This document shows, in pieces, positions 7,157-8,155 of a DNA stretch of 8,155 bases. Under the pieces are notes generated by a model. The model saw nothing but the letters and a program-made list of their open reading frames with translations, was not told where the DNA came from and did no database searches. Position 1 is the stretch's first letter. Each line of letters starts with the position of its first letter. A program made the position numbers and the translations under genes. The stretch comes from Lysobacteraceae bacterium UBA6001 (GTDB lineage Bacteria > Pseudomonadota > Gammaproteobacteria > Xanthomonadales > Xanthomonadaceae), in the NCBI GenBank assembly GCA_002429615.1, contig DJAN01000240.1, positions 1-8,155 on the forward strand, written 5' to 3'.

Positions 7157-7179
7157 GGATCACCCCTGAAGCGTGATCC
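7157..7179. repeat. 7-bp inverted repeat between ppa and the HDOD gene
   Basis: GGATCAC (7157-7163) and GTGATCC (7173-7179) are perfect inverted arms with a 9-nt spacer. No T-tract follows on the minus strand, so it does not look like a ppa terminator. It lies just upstream of the candidate -35 of the HDOD gene and could be an operator. A second weak symmetry, GGGACG/CGTCCC around 7194-7216, follows the ppa stop, also without a T-tract. Confidence 0.4.
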
Positions 7180-7226
7180 GTATCTCCCCGACAGGGACGA
7201 CCTGGCGGCCGTCCCCCCTTGCGGGA

Positions 7227-7763
7227 TCAGGCGTTGTCGTCGGCGTAGCGCGCGACCGCTTCGACCAGGATGCGCTTGGCTTCAGCCGCATTGTCCCAGC
7301 CGTCGATCTTGACCCACTTGCCCTTCTCCAGGTCCTTGTAGTGCTCGAAGAAGTGGCCGATGCGCTCCAGCCAATGGCTGGACACCTGGTTGATGTCCTC
7401 GATGTGGCCGTAGCCGGAGAAGATCTTCGCGACCGGCACGGCCAGGATCTTCTCGTCGCTGCCCGCCTCGTCGCTCATCTTCAGCACGCCGACCGGACGG
7501 CAGCGCACCACCGAGCCCGGGACCAGCGGCAGCGGCAGCACCACCAGCACGTCGGCCGGGTCGCCGTCGCCGCACAGGGTGTTGGGCACGTAGCCGTAGT
7601 TGCAGGGGTAGCGCATCGGGGTGGACAGGATGCGGTCGACGAAGATCGCGCCGCTGGCCTTGTCCACTTCGTACTTGACCGGCTCGGAATCCTTGGGGAT
7701 CTCGATGACGACGTTGATTTCTTCCGGCAGGTTCTTGCCGGCGGTGACCAGTTCCAGGCCCAT
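7227..7763 (-). CDS. ppa: Inorganic pyrophosphatase, family I
   Basis: This 178-residue soluble enzyme hydrolyses pyrophosphate to two phosphates, pulling biosynthetic reactions such as nucleic-acid and aminoacyl-tRNA synthesis forward. The length matches bacterial family I enzymes (E. coli 176). The signature DGDPADV places the metal-binding aspartates at 66, 68 and 71. [14 protein letters not shown] supplies Asp98, Asp103 and Lys105, and [16 protein letters not shown] supplies Tyr142 and Lys143. Lys30, Arg44 and Tyr56 fill the other expected phosphate-contacting positions, so the active site looks complete and is offset by one from E. coli numbering. ATG 7763 is preceded by GGAG with a 6-nt gap, and the longer in-frame upstream extension has no conserved features. 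It lies upstream of the HDOD gene on the same strand. Confidence 0.97.
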   Translation of the reverse strand: MGLELVTAGKNLPEEINVVIEIPKDSEPVKYEVDKASGAIFVDRILSTPMRYPCNYGYVPNTLCGDGDPADVLVVLPLPLVPGSVVRCRPVGVLKMSDEAGSDEKILAVPVAKIFSGYGHIEDINQVSSHWLERIGHFFEHYKDLEKGKWVKIDGWDNAAEAKRILVEAVARYADDNA

Positions 7764-7792
7764 GGGTGCTCCGAGGCGGTTATGCGGGTGAT

Positions 7793-7814
7793 GAGCGCGC
7801 AATTCTACGCGCTC
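7793..7814 (-). promoter_or_regulatory. Candidate ppa promoter inside an inverted repeat
   Basis: GAGCGCG (7793-7799) and CGCGCTC (7808-7814) are perfect 7-bp inverted arms around an 8-nt AT-rich spacer. Read on the minus strand, the spacer carries TAGAAT (7807-7802), 5 of 6 to the -10 consensus. It would give a leader of about 30 nt before ppa. No good -35 is visible at the normal distance. Confidence 0.45.
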
Positions 7815-7863
7815 GGCTGCTGCGCTGCAGCGTGGCGGCACGGACTACGCCGACAGCACGTCA

Positions 7864-7876
7864 AGGGGAAACCCCT
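7864..7876. repeat. AGGGG-AAA-CCCCT inverted repeat in the divergent intergenic region
   Basis: Perfect 5-bp arms with a 3-nt centre. It lies between ppa (minus) and the gene at the right edge (plus). A second small symmetry, GGCAT-TTCCG-ATGCC, follows at about 7888-7902. No clear plus-strand promoter is visible in 7764-7957. These could be operator sites, but the region is GC-rich and short symmetries are expected. Confidence 0.3.
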
Positions 7877-7957
7877 AGCGTGACAGCGGCATTTCCGATG
7901 CCCTCGCCCGGCCCGCCGCGCGAGCATGTCGATGAGCCAAGCAGAAGGAGTGAGCAG

Positions 7958-7993
7958 ATGCGCAATGTCGGGAAGATGCGCAATGTCGGGGAA
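7958..7993 (+). repeat. 18-bp tandem duplication spanning the start codon
   Basis: ATGCGCAATGTCGGGAAG (7958-7975) is followed immediately by a second copy that differs only in its last bases (7976-7993). It encodes MRNVGK then MRNVGE and provides two in-frame start codons. Confidence 0.75.
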
Positions 7994-8155
7994 GGGGCGC
8001 CGGGGAAGGCATGCCCGGCGCCATCCAAGGCAAAGCCGCTGCGGCCGCCGCCGGGGATGATGGGGCGGCTGGCACGCAGCCGGCGATTTGCCTTGCCGCG
8101 CGGGCCGGCAGTGTGGCGGTGGGGCTGGGTGCTGTTGACCGCCGCCAGCGCGGCG
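7958..8155 (+). CDS. Unidentified membrane or exported protein, N-terminal fragment
   Basis: The frame is open from ATG 7958 to the right edge (66 codons). AAGGAG at 7945-7950 is a strong ribosome-binding site, 7 nt away. The predicted N-terminus is polar, proline- and basic-rich (residues 1-50). It is followed by a Trp-containing hydrophobic stretch, AVWRWGWVLLTAASAA, at the edge, which fits a membrane helix or signal anchor, with arginines on its cytoplasmic side. The start is uncertain: the first codons are duplicated (second ATG at 7976), and ATG 8057/8060 would give a more ordinary N-terminus of about 18-19 residues before the helix, but without a good ribosome-binding site. ATG 8057 also overlaps (ATGA) the stop of a 44-codon frame beginning at 7926. 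Too little is present to name a family. Confidence 0.5.
   Translation, partial: MRNVGKMRNVGEGAPGKACPAPSKAKPLRPPPGMMGRLARSRRFALPRGPAVWRWGWVLLTAASAA
7996..8022 (+). other. Strong hairpin just inside the right-edge gene
   Basis: GGCGCCGGG (7996-8004) and CCCGGCGCC (8014-8022) form a perfect 9-bp GC stem around a 9-nt loop, 38 nt after ATG 7958. No T-tract follows. If translation starts at 7958 the structure is in coding sequence; if it starts at 8057 it is in the leader. Confidence 0.5.

Noticed and set aside
7194..7216. GGGACG/CGTCCC symmetry after the ppa stop as a terminator
   Set aside because: The stem is only 6 bp with a 10-nt loop, and no T-tract follows on the minus strand.
7173..7883. 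A 236-codon plus-strand open frame over ppa
   Set aside because: The opposite strand encodes an essentially complete pyrophosphatase active site, and the plus-strand product has no family features.

Overview
The window is GC-rich (roughly two-thirds G+C), with codon use strongly biased to C/G in third positions. The encoded proteins look like those of Xanthomonadaceae, most likely Stenotrophomonas or a close relative. That assignment rests on recognising protein style (a TonB receptor with an 'EITGSRI' box, a receiver-like HDOD protein and a family I pyrophosphatase) and not on any search.

The left half (1-5814, plus strand) is one likely functional unit. It holds the 3' part of a membrane-anchored CadC-like regulator with a periplasmic PD40/TolB-type propeller, cut by the window edge; an AraC-family regulator; and a 962-residue TonB-dependent outer-membrane receptor ending in Phe. 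The intergenic DNA before the AraC gene is dense in repeats: a perfect 11-bp tandem repeat, a ladder of TTCG motifs about every 11 bp, and two TTCGGCAAA boxes 22 bp apart. A third exact TTCGGCAAA lies in the last codons of the AraC gene, about 100 bp before the receptor, and a degenerate partner sits exactly 22 bp after it. The simplest reading is that the AraC protein binds both places, controlling itself and the receptor. The substrate is not readable from sequence, and I see no Fur-box-like sequence.

Two hairpin terminators (5841-5873 and 5909-5935) separate this unit from convergent minus-strand genes. These are an HDOD protein with a degenerate receiver domain (5959-7074, TTG start) and, upstream of it, inorganic pyrophosphatase ppa (7227-7763). 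Each has its own candidate promoter or operator symmetry, and I see no strong terminator between them, so read-through from ppa is possible.

The right end (7764-8155) holds the divergent ppa upstream region with several inverted repeats. It also holds the first 66 codons of an unidentified plus-strand gene with a hydrophobic segment; its start region carries an 18-bp duplication and a 9-bp-stem hairpin, so its true start is uncertain.

No tRNA, rRNA, CRISPR, insertion sequence or phage gene is visible. The best candidates for undescribed biology are the regulatory wiring of the CadC-like/AraC/receptor locus and the pseudo-receiver HDOD protein.
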